Origin: Phoenix dactylifera
Lineage: Eukaryota; Streptophyta; Magnoliopsida; Arecales; Arecaceae
Reading direction: 5' to 3'
DNA: 64,000 nt
Assembly: GCF_009389715.1 (NCBI RefSeq)
Contig: NC_052396.1
Coordinates: 13,538,318 to 13,602,317 of the forward strand
The notes under the pieces are model-generated. The model made no database searches, was not told where the DNA came from, and worked only from the letters and a program-made list of their open reading frames with translations. The position numbers and the translations under genes are program-made. Positions 33,701 through 46,570 of this stretch are shown here, piece after piece; the stretch's first letter is position 1; each line of letters begins with the position of its first letter.

Positions 33701-36700
33701 ACAAAGTTCTCTAGCCATCTCATCTACCTTGACTGAGATTTCTTGCTTAACAGGAACGGATGGTGGAGAAGAATTCACAAAATTAAGACCAGAAAGGTGG
33801 AGTCACAATTCTTAATAATGGTTTCATGACAGAATGTTCAAGAATAACAATTAGTGACGCCATGTAGACAATGAGGACCAAAGGATAATTATCACATGTT
33901 GCTTCCTTGTACCACAAGCCCTTCAACCCAAAATGACTTCATTCTGAAAATTAAATCTACAATGGATTGCATTAAAATCATGACAAAAAAGGGGAAAAAA
34001 CAAAACACACATAATGCTATTTTTTCAATATTGCTGGTTCGTGATCCAGCCCCTTAGCATTAGGACCACAAATAATATAGCTCATTGAAAAATATTTTGA
34101 CATCTGGACAGATCTGAATACTCTTACTCTGTGACAGTCAGAATAGAGTGAAACAGTGTAAAAAAAATGGGAAAACAGGATATATATAGATCAATAGAGG
34201 AGATACATCAGGACATATCTGAATATACAGATCTGTCTATTCTTCTGTGACAGTCAAAAATTGTGAAGGAGAGTAGAAAAGTGGGAAAGGGGATATATAC
34301 AAGATCGTTGGAGGAGATGCTGATATATCAGGATACCAACTCCCTCAACCCCCACCAATGAAACCCCACCACTGCGAAGACTCCTATTTGAGGGTGCTTA
34401 TTGCAATTCCAGGGATGGCCTTCTTGTAACAGCTCCTTAATCTATACACCACTCTCTTTAATGGTAATTACTTGAAATCTCATGGGTCCCACTACACATC
34501 GTCTGCTTCCAAGTATGAGCACTCAATCTGAGGTCCACTCCACTAAAACTCAATCAAATATTGTCTTTTGTATTTTTTTCTTATCTGACCGCATTTAAGA
34601 GATCAAAAAGTAAAAATTTCTCAAGAATCTCCACCATATGCTTAAAACCCTCAAAAAAATCAGCTTACCTACTTTCTCAAGTAGTAATGTAGAACTTGAT
34701 ATCTCCATGTGTGGCACATCTTTCTAGCTTTTTCCTAACTTCATAGCCATAGATTACAGAAATTGCTTTTCCCTGCTCCTGCTTGTCGAAGTTTCTCAAT
34801 AAAAGTACTAAGGAGCCCAAATACCTTGCTAACTGCTTCAATTTTTCCAAACGTTTTATAAAATATCTCCTTAGAACATGTGATGTTATCTTATGTCATA
34901 AAATATCTCCTCTGTACCTTTATTCTTTGACGTTCTCAGATCTATGCCAAGTCTTTGGATACATCATAGTAGACTAACAGCTATGTCAAAATCTCTTTAA
35001 ATACACTATTTCCTACAATGTCAAGTTTAAAAATGTTATTCTTCATTTAAAATCCTGCTACATGATTTGATTCCATGATACAGAAAAGTTGAAATAATTC
35101 TGCAACTCATATAACACACATTATTGAATAGATAATTTATCATTAAGAAACTTGGCCCCCCAACAATATGAATCCTAGCTCTGCCCCTGATGAAATGCCA
35201 TTCAAATCACTTGAAAAAAAAAGTTTTAGGACCTAAATATTTCCTAACCCAAGCTAGACCTAAAATAGGAATTTAAGACAATAATCATCCTCATATTAGG
35301 ACTCAAAAACTAACTAGAAAGGAGGGGAGACCAAAAGTTAATATGAAAACTGCAACAAGTTTAAGAATAGAATCCTAAAAACTGAATATAAATTCAACCA
35401 TCTTAATTCCTGATTTTATCAGTCAATGAACCAACAATTGGCCCAATGTGGTATCGCTGCTTCTATTAGTCATATAAAAGGCTTGCCGAACCAGGCTGTA
35501 CCGCCCGGTTTGGGGCGGTACGGGCCAAACCGAGCCGACCCGGTCTCTGATCAAGTCAGTTCGTGCATGAAAAATGGTTCCGGCCCTTACGGGGCCCGAA
35601 CCACAGTAATTCTGGCCGAAACTAGCCGGTACAAGAACGAACTGGATGGTTTCGTCCGGTTAATTTTGCCACCGAAACATCAAAAAACATTAAAAAAAAT
35701 TAAAAAAACAACAAAAAAACATCAAATTAGACTTAAATTTATAGAAAAAAATTCGAAAAAAAAGCGAACTCCCAAAAAATTAAAAAATACGGCATGTAGA
35801 TGCATGAACCAGGCCAAGGATTGCCGAACCAAGCCAACCGGTTCGGTAGCGGTACGGTTTAGTACCGAACCGGTACCGAACTAGACCGGGCGCTGACCAG
35901 TACGGCACCCGGTACTGGTTCGGCAATCCTTGGTCATACATAGTTCCTTCCTATAGTGCTTATATAGTGGAATGTTTGGTAATTCTCATCACCAGCAATA
36001 TACATAACAATGCCATATCTGTGGAAAATAAAATATAAAATCAAAACACTTAAAAATGTTAAACCGGTCTTCCATTGATTACATATCCAGAATCAATGTA
36101 ATGTTGCCAACTAAATGATCCATCTGATTAAACAATACTTTTGTTACTCTTTTTTCGATTTTCTTGAGAAATACCAGTATGTAAGGTAACCAGAATGCCA
36201 CAAATGTTGCAAATGCCAGCCAAACTTTATTAATCACAGATATACATGTGCAAGCATTCAAGCAAGCAGCATACTAGCACAAAATGACACTACTACTTTT
36301 ATGATTGCATACCGTGCCAGCAAGAGCATATGCTACCACCAGAGGCGGGGAAGCGAGATAATTTGCTCTGGTTAAAGGATGTACACGTCCCTCGAAATTT
36401 CTATTCCCAGATAAAACAGCTGCTGCAACAATGTCTGAAAATACACAACCAACTTCAGAACTACATATGCATGAACAAGTTCTACCAAACAAAGAGAAGA
36501 CAATGAACTATGTTGATCAATAACAGAAACACTACCATTCTCAGAGATTGCAGCAGATACTGTTTCATGAAGGTCACCAGAATTCCCGATGCAGGTTGTG
36601 CACCCATACCCAACAATATGAAAACCAAGCTGATTTAAATACTTCTGTAAACCACTGCAAAGACAGACCCCAGCTTGAAAGGTTCGGCATACTTCAGAAA

Positions 36701-39700
36701 TTTAAAACTTAAAATATAATTCTTTGCTCTACAATCTTCAAAAGATACCTCTTTTCCAGGTATTTGGTCACAACTCCAGAACCTGGAGCCAGACTTGTCT
36801 TAATCCATGGCTTTACCTGATCCACAATGACAAAAATGATTTAGTACATGGAACAAATCATTTGAAAGTTGTGAATGCAGGAAAACCTTCTCCTAGTTAA
36901 CAATTTATTTTACGAGCCATAACATAGATGATCCATCAACTTTTCCTTTGCCATCTAACACAATATATACAAAGCAACAAGGAAAAGTATTTTATCGGGC
37001 AAAAATCCATAATCAAACATGTGAGGAAAAGAAAGCAAACATACAGCAAAGTATGAGGATGAAAAATCAGGAAGACACGACATTTTAACAATGGCAGCTA
37101 AATTAATTACTAGAAGCATAGTAAGTGGAAGGCAGGCTATAATGATGACATGATCAAGTTAACTTAGTTGTTTGCCAACTTATATATGTTAAAAATCAGA
37201 TAGATTTTCATTCTTCTTTTTTCCATTACTTTATTGTATAAACATGTGCATGAGCTGTATCATATACTCATCCTCTAGAGAGTTTCGTACACCCTTAATG
37301 CACTCGTGTTAATAGGCTAAGATGCATGAGAGATTTTTCATTGCCATGCTGCTAGACACTCATTGATACTGTCATCATATAATTTAGCAGCACGACAATG
37401 TTAGTATACATTGGGCTCTTAAAATATGCAAGCAAATAGAGTGTAATGTCATCAAAGGACAATGATTCCATTAGTACATGTCTGAAACAGGTGATCTCGA
37501 AAAGATGACTAATGTTTCTGTATACAATAGTTGTTTTTCCATTAAAGCAAATCAAAGAAAATAAGCATGTTATCTCATTATTAAGAAGTGTTTTGGCCAT
37601 TATCATAGTATGCTGGTGTCTGTCTGAATAAAAATAAATGACCTGCATGCTACATGGTGTATTGTCAAGAAGACTTTGACACTGAAGTCTCAATCACCAG
37701 AAGACATGCACGAAAACTAAAAGATATACACCATGCTGAAATGTGGAGGGTAGTTTTCAACCTCAAGGCCCAGTTCACAAGCCTTCTTTGCAACCAAAGC
37801 AGCTCCAAGCATTACACTAGGATTTGATGTGTTCGTACAACTGGTGATAGCTGCAATGACAACATCACCATGCTTTATCTGAGCTGGCGTCCCATGGAAA
37901 GAAAACTCTGCAACTTTATTTTGGGCTTCTTTTGGCACAGCAAAACCCTGCAACCTCATGTCGGATAAACATTACAAAAAAACACAACAAAGTGTTCCAA
38001 CATAAGTTACAATTATTGCACATATCTCTTTGTTCTTATAAAATAAGTATCAAAAGAAATATATAATAGAGTTGTTATACTAAGTGTATGATAATAATGA
38101 GGAAAAGTATATGTGGGCCATTAGATAGCCACTTCCCACCCATAGGTTCCTTTTAACCATTGTGTGCACAGGAGTGAAGCATTGTTTGTTGAAACATATT
38201 GAGAGGAAAACCACACTGGTAATCCAGTTTGGTCAGTATGATACTGATTAAGCAAAGGCAATATTGATGCTTAAGAGAGCCAAAATGGAGATAATAACAT
38301 CCATTAACAATGACAGGATGTTTCCATGCTGTATCCATGAAAACATAAAAGACAAGGTACCAGTTGCCTTACCTTGAATCCTACTTTGTTGTCCAAGCAT
38401 GAATGCCAATCTGCTTTCATTTCCTTTAAGGGAACTCGATCATGAGGTCTGCCAAAGGAGATCAAAATAACTCAAGCTTGCAAAGTACTAACAGTATGCT
38501 ACCCAAAAACAATTTCACATTTATAACAAAAAATCCTGACCTTTTAGGCCCTGATACACATGGTTCAGCGTCTTCCAGATTCAACTCTAGATAAGATGAG
38601 TACACTCTTTCTGTTTGGGGCTGAGTTCAGGAATAAAACCTCATTCAGAAGGTATGAATTACAAAATAAATAAATAAATACAATCAAAAAGTAAGTTACA
38701 CAAGCTATCAATTTAGTATCAGAAGGGTAGAGGTACCTGGCTGTAGTCAACAAACATCTTATTAGCCCGCAAATAGGACTCTATCATCGCCACCTAAAAG
38801 TTGCCAAGAAAAATATTATCCCTTGAACAAAACAAATCATCATAATAGCAATTGCAGATGGTAACAGTGACTTACAGTATCATCATTTCTGCCAGTCAGT
38901 TTCAAGTATTGCAGTGTAACATGATCTACTGGGAAGAAACCCATTGTTGCTCCATATTCAGGTGACATATTTGCAATAGTGGCACGATCTGCCAGTGATA
39001 GTTCACTCATGCCTTCCCCTGTATACAATTTTAATAAGCCACATAATTGATTAATGGACATAAGTTAAATGAGTACAAAAAAAATGAGTAATAGTAAAAT
39101 CACTTGAAATAATGCAAAAGCAATTTTAATAATCTAAATAGACTATAGAAAAAGTAGGGAATATATCAGTTCACCAATTTACCATAGAATTCCACAAACT
39201 TTCCTACAACACCATGCTTCCGAAGCATCTGTGTTACTGTCAAAACCAAGTCAGTGGCTGTCACACCATTCCTCAACTTTCCAGATAATTTGAAACCAAC
39301 GACTCCAGGCAGCACCATACTCATTGGCTGCACTAAGACGAAAATAAAAATTATAGTGACAAACTGCAAGATTGTTGGTGATCATCACTAGAGGTGGGGG
39401 AAAAGAAAACAAAGAAAAGGGAATATCCATCAAGAAAAAAAGTTAAATCATACATGGCTTAACCTAAAAGTTCCAAGGTTTTAGGAGCAAGGTGAGACAC
39501 TGACTTTCACAGACAAGAAATTGCTACTAAATACGGGATGGGCAATGTGCAAACAAGTACCAATTTAACAATCATAGATGTAGGTTTTCCTTTTCTTTTC
39601 GGCCGGGGGGGGGGGAGGGGGGTGATACACCATGGTTCTCTTTGTAGATGCATGGAAGTTGGTACCTCGTGACAAAACTGGGGAAGATCAGTAACCTTAT

Positions 39701-42700
39701 TAAAGCTGAACCCCTTTGACCACAGTTATCAGGTTGTTTGCTAAACAAAAACTCTCCAACACTTTGTTAACCCATTTATGTATTATTTATGATTGTGATG
39801 GAACTTGAAGGTAAATATTTTGCAAACGGAGGAATTTTCAATATGAAGCAATCAATTATGTGGTTGTTTGTTGATTTAGGAGTTTTCTAATCTTCCTCTT
39901 GCTCACTCTCTTGGAGCACCCTCAATTCTTTGGGCACTCTGATTAAACTAAGCCTACACTTTAATAATCCAAAAGAAATTAAAAAAAAATGGAGGCAAAA
40001 AGCATTTACACATTAATAAAGCTATGAATATAATTATCAACTATTTTTATCTCCATGTCAGAAAATTCTTATAAATAACAAAAAGGTTTACATTTTCAGA
40101 CATTGTAACGAGGGTTTGCCGAACCGGTAATAAGTCCCATGCCGGTCAGCGGGCAGGTCGGTACAGTACTAGTTCGGTTAATTGGTAATCAAATTTTTCA
40201 AATTTTTCAATGGTTTCAAGAATAATTTGATACTTTTGATTTTTTTTTTATATTTTCTTATGTTTCTATGATTCTGGTATAACCTAAATGATACATCTTG
40301 TTGTTTTAAAGTGGTACAAAACATAAAATGATTAGTGAGATGTTAAATGCTACAAGAAGCAACATAAAATATCCTAAAATTGACTAGTGAGGTGAAAAAT
40401 ATAAAATAATACAATCAACTATATATATTTAAAGTACAACATATATATCGATATCTAAAATCTCGTCGAGTGGAGATGCTTCTTGTAGATATCTAAATCA
40501 TTAGTATAGTCAAAAGGCACATTAGTCTTGTATATTCATAATTTTTTATATTAATTATATATTTTTAATTATTTTTTAAATTAAAAAATAATTTTAAAAT
40601 ATAAACATTTCAAAAAGTTAATTTGAGCTCGGATCCACGTATACCTCTACCATACATGCTATATATATTTTACTAGACCTATGGGCATGCATCAAAGACT
40701 ACTTATTTTTCAATTTTTTAAAATTAAAGCCTATGCCGCTATGCGTATGATCGCATCAAAACTTGAATAAATGTACACCAAATTTAGCTGGAGAATAGCT
40801 TGCATGCCCCTAAATACACTTCTGATTTTATAGTTTTATTTAAATTTTATTTTATTTAATCCAAAAATATATTTTTGAATTTTAAAATTATATATAATCT
40901 AAAAATTAAATATTTTTATGTAATTGTATAGATCATCCATAAATCTATAACATATCATAAAATCAGGCCAAAATCAAAAATTTTGGCATGATCTCTCAAT
41001 ATTTTGCAAATTTCAAAGTACTTTTTGGTGTCCAAAAAAAAGAGAAAAAATGAGATAGGTGAAAGAAAACATATCTAATTTAAGGTTGGATCTTTCTTCA
41101 ATCGTATTGAATTAGCATGTTTTTTGCCGTGGAAAAGGAAGGTTATTTGGATAGTTGGGGAAGGCCTGAGAGGTTTCTCAGGCCTTCCCAACTTACGTTT
41201 AAAACAAAAGAAAGAGAGAGGGGAGGGAGCCATTTCAAAACCGGTCCAACTCGGTGGGAATCGGACGGTTCGCATTGGTTTCACACGGAACCAGCCGGTT
41301 CAGACTGAGTCCGTGCGGTTCATGACCGGTTTCGGCCGGTTCTGAAAAAACAAGGTGAACCGACCCGGTCCCCCACCAGGTCGGCTCAGTACAGGTGGAA
41401 CCAAGCAGTTCGGCCCGGTTAGGCAAACTTGGATTGTAACCATTTTTCAGTTATTTTACTAAGAAACTGTAGGCAAAGGTAGTAAATGGTTTAAAAGGAG
41501 TGGTGGGCAGGAAATAAAATGATCAAGTATTTAAAGCACAAGAGGTCCAGAAGGATATGAAATCAAAAACACAAACGGGCCAACAAAGAAAGAAGAAAAA
41601 ATGATATGATTTGTCAAGAATAATAAGGCAAGAGAAAAGCGATTGCAAGCATAGACCAGCTGAGAAGTGTTAAATGGGCCAAAAAAAAGCTTCATTTACC
41701 TGGCCAAGCATTGTAGCTTCTGCTTCTATTCCACCAACTCCCCAGCCAGCAACACCTAACCCGTCGATCATAGTCGTGTGAGAGTCAGTGCCTACCACAC
41801 TGTCGGGGTATAGCATCCCCCCATTGTTAAACACAACACGGGCAAGGTATTCCAAGTTCACCTACAAAACAACATTTCAGAACTTTATCATGTTAAGATT
41901 GCATTTCATAAATTGAACTCTAGAGTTCCAGCATAGCATCAAAATTAGATCAGCTGCTCCACACTCTTCATGATCAATAAAATTCAATTACCTGGTGGAC
42001 GATACCAGATCCTGGTGGAACAACAAGCATGTTATGGAATGCACTGGAGCCCCACTTCAAAAATCCAAATCTTTCCTTATTGCGACGAAATTCAAGTTCC
42101 ATATTTGCCTGAACAGCATTTTCTGATCTCGCTACATCAACCTGCACTGAGTGATCTATAACAAGATCTACTGGAACCTGCATGCAAAAACTTTCAAGTC
42201 TTATGTTGTACCCAAAAGGATAAATAAAACAAAAAATAAATTCATAAGTACCGGTACCGGACCCCGTACCGATGCCACACTAGATAGGCATATCGAGTGT
42301 CGGTACGGTACAGTATACGGTACGCCAGGCGTACCGACATTGGCGTACCGATACTAGTACGGTACGTCCAGTACCGACCGGTACAGCATACCATGAGTGC
42401 TACCAAACTACACTCTCACTTTCTTGCCACTGTTCTTTAAACCTCTTTTTCATACAAATCACTAATCAAATGTAAGAACTGCTAGCAAACTCGTCTTGAG
42501 TTTGTTTTCCCATTTTTAGACTTTCTTGTTGATATGAACTGCTAACAGCATATGTCACCATACCAGGTAGAATAAAAAATTCTTTTAACTCTGCAATTTT
42601 GTACAGACACAATTTCAGGCCAGGTGAATGAGTTGACATGATTGACGAATCAAAGGCTTGTGATGCACCAAATAGCCAGGGTTGTATAGGCATGATGAAA

Positions 42701-45700
42701 CCTATGACCATGTAACCACATCCAATAGCAACTGTTGCACAAACACAGAGATATTCAGGTATGTAAACTCAAGCTGTAGAATGGTGTTTTCTCATGTAGC
42801 AGACTTTCATTCTATTATCATTTAAGACCTGAACGTCTAAAGAATTTTTTCCAGCTACATAGTTTAGATATGGTCTCAATGGGTATTCACACACCTTGGA
42901 GAGTTGGATGAGGTTCTTAATTTTAAATCAAACATGCAGTTATGTAAATTCCTTTGCATATAAAAGACTCCTCTAGAATGTAAAATCTCAAGGTTGTGGA
43001 ATCCCAAGGTAATTAGGGTTCTATCTTGACTTAAATTCCATCCAATCCTAGCTTCAAAATAGTTTGAGGTAGAATCCTTTTCTGGTAAAGGAGACTGCAT
43101 TTTAAAGCATTTTAGGATAATTTATTTAAAAGGTAAATGCAGATTTGTTAATTTAAAAGTGCAATTGTGGATGCAACGAGTATCCCCTCATTGCACACAC
43201 ATATATTATAGTAGGATCAGCGTCTATGTTAAGGAGTTGATGTGTGATATTGAATAGACTAGAACATAGAGAATCAAGAATATAACTTGTTTTCTTACAT
43301 TTCGGTTTTCAACAATTCAACAACTTACGTGTGTTATATAGTCCAGTTCATTTGAGTTTCTATCGATGCTGGAACATGTCTAGGTGTGAAAATTCAAAGA
43401 TTTTGGTTTAATAATATTAATCTTCCATAAATACTTTATAATTTCTGTATTTTAATTACTGTATAGAATTGTTGTTTAACTAGCTCTAACTGTCAACTAA
43501 TGATAGGCAGGGGCGGCCCAATACATTTGGGGGCCTAAGGCGAATCCAATGAATGAGGCTTTTTTTTTAATAATAAATTTTTTTAATAAATATAAAATAT
43601 TTAAAAAATGATATGAAAATGGATAGCTATCAAGTACACTATTTCAACAAAGGTACATGAATCTAACAAAGATAGGCAAGAAATCTTTTTAATTTAATAT
43701 TATTTTTGAATGGAAGTGCAGAAAAGTAATTATCCTAAAAGAAGGGCCATAAAACTGATTAAATAACTGAGATAATGCTTGGCAATATTGTTTATCATGT
43801 CAAGCAAGAGCGGAATAGGAAAAGGTCATCCCATGGCACTTCATGGTCAAGGTAAAGAAAAGAATTTGTCCAGAGAGGAGCTTCTCTATAAGAGAAAGTA
43901 GGGGCATTATGGGAAATTGACTCCATCTAATTAATAAAAGTCCCATCCCTCCATCTCCCCTTCAAGTGAGTACCCAAGCAGCAACCGCAACATCACATCA
44001 CAGCAGCCATTCAACCCCCTCCCTCCTTCTCTCTCTACCACCCAAGAGGGGAGAAGAAACCGAGAGGAGAAAATTAAAAGAATCTCCACCCTCCAAGAAG
44101 TCCATTTCCAATCCCCCTTTCTTCCTGATGGCCCAGCTGGATCAGGAGTAATGTGAGGGAAGGAAAACCAAGACCAAAACCAAACAAGAGAAGGGATGAA
44201 AGATAAAAGTGGCTTCAGGCGTGTACCAAGCCAACCAAATCCCTCCTCTCTCTCTCTCTCTCCATCCAAAACAAAACTACCGTCCCCAGCTTCCTAAATT
44301 TCCTCTCTGCAGGCCAAGAAACTCTCCACCTCCCTTCCATCAAGGGGGAAGACTCGTAGCCAGCTCCTATTCCCGTTTTATATGGAGCCTTTGCTTCCTT
44401 TTGGTCACGGTCAGACCCTCCCTCCCTCCCTCTCTCTCTCTCTCTCTCTCCACCTCCAGGGGGCCTTCCATTGGCCCGGGGCCTTAGGCGACCGCCTCGG
44501 TCGCCTAAGGCTCGGGCCGGCTCTGATGATAGGAGTACAGGTGAGTCTTCAAGACGTAACACACTAGCAACCCCCCATTTTCCACATTTCATTTAGTAAG
44601 ATTTAATTCTGCAGAGCCAACAAGCATCTAGGGTAAGCCTTACCATGTTCATAAAGTAAATATTCCTTCTTCACAAAAAACTTAGCTGTCAGCACAGGAA
44701 ATAGCAGAAACAGTCAGCAAGTCATAAAATAAAAACAATGATGGAAAAATATATCCATGAATAAGATAAAATGAAGGTTTCGTAATTCATTAACCTTTCT
44801 TTATTAGTAAAGAAAAAGTATCAAACTAAAGTATCTTTCAACCTAAGAAACAGATACATCATATTAGAACAGACAAGTCCAAGAAAAAACAAAATGCTAG
44901 AGCAAATTTCTAACTTGAATATCTGGATTTCTTGGAATTACTTTTAGAATATGGATGTCAAGCAGAGAAAAATAACTTACTAATGGATTGATTTTATTTG
45001 AATCACTGCCTAGTTTTTTCATAGCATCCCGCATGCACGCAAGATCAACAACAGCTGGAACACCAGTGAAATCCTGACAGAAAAGATACACAATAGCAGT
45101 TTTGTTTAGTTACAGAATGTAAGTTGTATAAGCGAAACCAACCAAGAAGTTCAAGTGAAATTAACTACAGCACTGTCACAAATCCGTTACTCAAAAACAA
45201 AATAAGAACTTCACGACAAATGAGACAAATTTGCTGGATTGTCGAAAATACAAATATGGAAACAAAAGAAAGCAAAATATCAAATATAGCAATAAATGAA
45301 GCATGAAAACCCCTAAGGAAAAGAAGAAAGACATCAAACAGCTCGATAAAAATGATACAATACAATAAGAGTTCAGAGTTTTGTAGACTTTCTGTTAAAA
45401 TTTATATTTCCCCCGCGAAAAACATGAGAAAAACGAAAATATAAGACTTGCAAAGGGGAAAGAGGCAACTTAACAAACAGTAATGAAATTTGGTTTGAAG
45501 AATAAAAATTTCAAATTGAAGTAGAGTAATACGATCTACTAAACTAGTAAAAATTAAGAGTACTCTGAATTGAAAATGCTCTAACATTTGCAAGGGAAAA
45601 AAAAAAGATCAAGTGGAGAGGGGCAAGCACCTGAAGCAGGACACGAGCAGGCTTGAAGGGGATTTCGACTTGCTTGGGGGAAGTGTTCTCCCAGTCCAAG

Positions 45701-46413
45701 ATCTTCTCCACATCCTTCCCCGTGACCTGGAACTCATCGCAGTTCCGGATAGCCGATTCCAAAAGAATCCTTATAGAATATGGAAGCCGATCTAAAACAC
45801 CAGCACCACCATTTCCCAAATTTGCACAGTATCAGAAGAATATCTTCCTTTTTGCAAAAGAAAAGAAAATAAAAGCTCAGAACGCCAAAAATCCATCAAA
45901 AGACTCACCAATCCGAGGATCATTCAGCGCCGGCAAGCTATAGTACTTCCCGAACTCACCTCCCCCAGGCTTGGGGAGGGACGTCAAGATGCTCTCGTAT
46001 GCGTTCCTAGTGGCTATCAATCAACAAACACATCAAGAACCGAGAAGGCATCACAACAGATCAGATCTAACGCTGATCAGAGCCAAGAAAGAGCTCCAAG
46101 ATAAAAAGAGAGACTCGATACCCATGGTGGTGAAGTGGCGTTCGAAGCGCTCGGCGACGGTGGCTGAGTAGCGGATCTGAGCCCGGTGGCTGAGTGGCGA
46201 CCGCCAGTCCCCGAAGTACCGAGCAAACGACGAGAACGGCGCCGGCGAATACGGAGACGGAGGAGGAGAAGGCGATCTAGGGGGAGGGTTTGACGGAGAG
46301 GGAGGAGGGGAAGAAGGAGGCGAGGTTAGGTGGGAAGAAGACTTGGCGGCAGCGTAGAGGGAGGAGAGGCGAGAGGACGATGATCGGGTGAGGGCCCCAG
46401 CTATCAGAGTCAT
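30752..46413 (-). CDS. Aconitate hydratase (aconitase), mitochondrial-type, 20 exons
   Basis: Converts citrate to isocitrate via cis-aconitate in the TCA and glyoxylate cycles using a [4Fe-4S] cluster. Exons: 46413-46122, 46013-45909, 45791-45631, 45073-44981, 42177-41992, 41861-41700, 39327-39183, 39018-38876, 38793-38737, 38620-38541, 38448-38373, 37947-37762, 36816-36749, 36654-36536, 36434-36313, 32195-32097, 31998-31519, 31383-31285, 31176-30934, 30826-30752. All join in frame at GT-AG sites to 996 residues, the usual plant length. Cluster cysteines are Cys537 ([12 protein letters not shown]) and Cys603/Cys606 ([12 protein letters not shown]); active-site motifs [10 protein letters not shown] and [13 protein letters not shown] are present. 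The first ~96 residues are Ser/Pro/Arg-rich and look like a transit peptide. Met97 begins [11 protein letters not shown], where cytosolic-type aconitases begin. Introns 4, 6 and 15 (2.8, 2.4 and 4.1 kb) hold repeats and transposons without harming exons. Confidence 0.96.
34097..34340. repeat. Imperfect ~120-bp tandem duplication in aconitase intron 15
   Basis: The phrase CAGATCTG followed by CTCTGTGACAGTCA, GGGAAA, GGATATATA and GAGGAGAT appears twice about 118-120 bp apart. Located deep in the 4.1-kb intron and away from splice sites. Confidence 0.65.
35483..35926. repeat. GGTTCGG-rich element with perfect 12-bp terminal inverted repeats, in aconitase intron 15
   Basis: Left end TTGCCGAACCAG at 35483-35494 and right end CTGGTTCGGCAA at 35915-35926 are exact inverted complements, and the match extends outward with one mismatch. 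The ends are GGTACCG/GGTTCGG-rich, and the middle is A-rich (AAAAAACAACAAAAAAACAT). 444 bp. An internal partial copy of the terminus lies near 35815. No coding capacity. Confidence 0.75.
40111..41432. repeat. GGTTCGG-rich element, long copy, in aconitase intron 6
   Basis: Left end GGGTTTGCCGAACCGG near 40112 and right end CCCGGTTAGGCAAACTT near 41414-41430 are imperfect inverted complements. The GC-rich ends flank an AT-rich centre (40200-41090). The right half contains a perfect-looking palindrome around GGAAGGCCTGAGAGG/TCTCAGGCCTTCC at about 41159-41190. No transposase is seen, so it would be non-autonomous if mobile. Confidence 0.6.
42248..42392. repeat. GGTACC-rich short repeat in aconitase intron 4
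   Basis: About 145 bp dense in ACCGGTACCGG, GTCGGTACGGTACAGTA and GGTACGTCCAGTACC. It starts only about 70 bp from the exon 5 acceptor at 42178 and does not touch it. Fourth member of the family in the window. Confidence 0.7.
43508..44525. mobile_element. Non-autonomous hAT element in aconitase intron 4
   Basis: 1,018 bp. Left end CAGGGGCGGCCCAATACATT, right end GGGCCGGCTCTG, flanked by the 8-bp direct repeat ATGATAGG at 43500-43507 and 44526-44533, as expected for hAT. The first ~45 and last ~65 bases match the termini of the larger hAT at 50160-54545, including the subterminal GCCTTAGGCGACCGCCT. The interior is unrelated to that element and includes (CT)n and C-rich stretches. No transposase frame. 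It could be mobilised only in trans. Confidence 0.92.
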
Positions 46414-46420
46414 GAGGCCA

Positions 46421-46427
46421 ATATATA
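46421..46427 (-). promoter_or_regulatory. Second TATA-like element just upstream of the first aconitase ATG
   Basis: TATATAT on the minus strand within GGCTATATATTGG, only 7 bases upstream of the first ATG. If used, transcription would start near 46395, after that ATG. The first ATG in such a transcript, in any frame, is Met97 at 46125-46123. Confidence 0.35.
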
Positions 46428-46560
46428 GCCGGGTCGGTTGGTGGGGATATCGGGCGTAAGAATAACGGGAATAACTGGAATAAATTCAACGGGAATAACG
46501 ACGGAGAAGAGAAGGAATAAGAGAGAGCGAGGCGAGAAGGGCAGGAGTGGGGTGGTGCTG

Positions 46561-46570
46561 CTTATAATAA
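46561..46570 (-). promoter_or_regulatory. TATA-like element for the long aconitase transcript
   Basis: Reads TTATTATAAG on the minus strand. A start site about 30 bases downstream (near 46533) would give a ~120-base leader that is pyrimidine-rich (CTCTCTCTTATTCC) and contains no ATG before the one at 46413-46411. Position and leader fit; function is inference. Confidence 0.45.

Noticed and set aside
44215-44592. 125-codon minus-strand frame with [12 protein letters not shown]
   Set aside because: The repeated Arg/Glu part is the (CT)n microsatellite in the short hAT element; it also runs across the transposon end.
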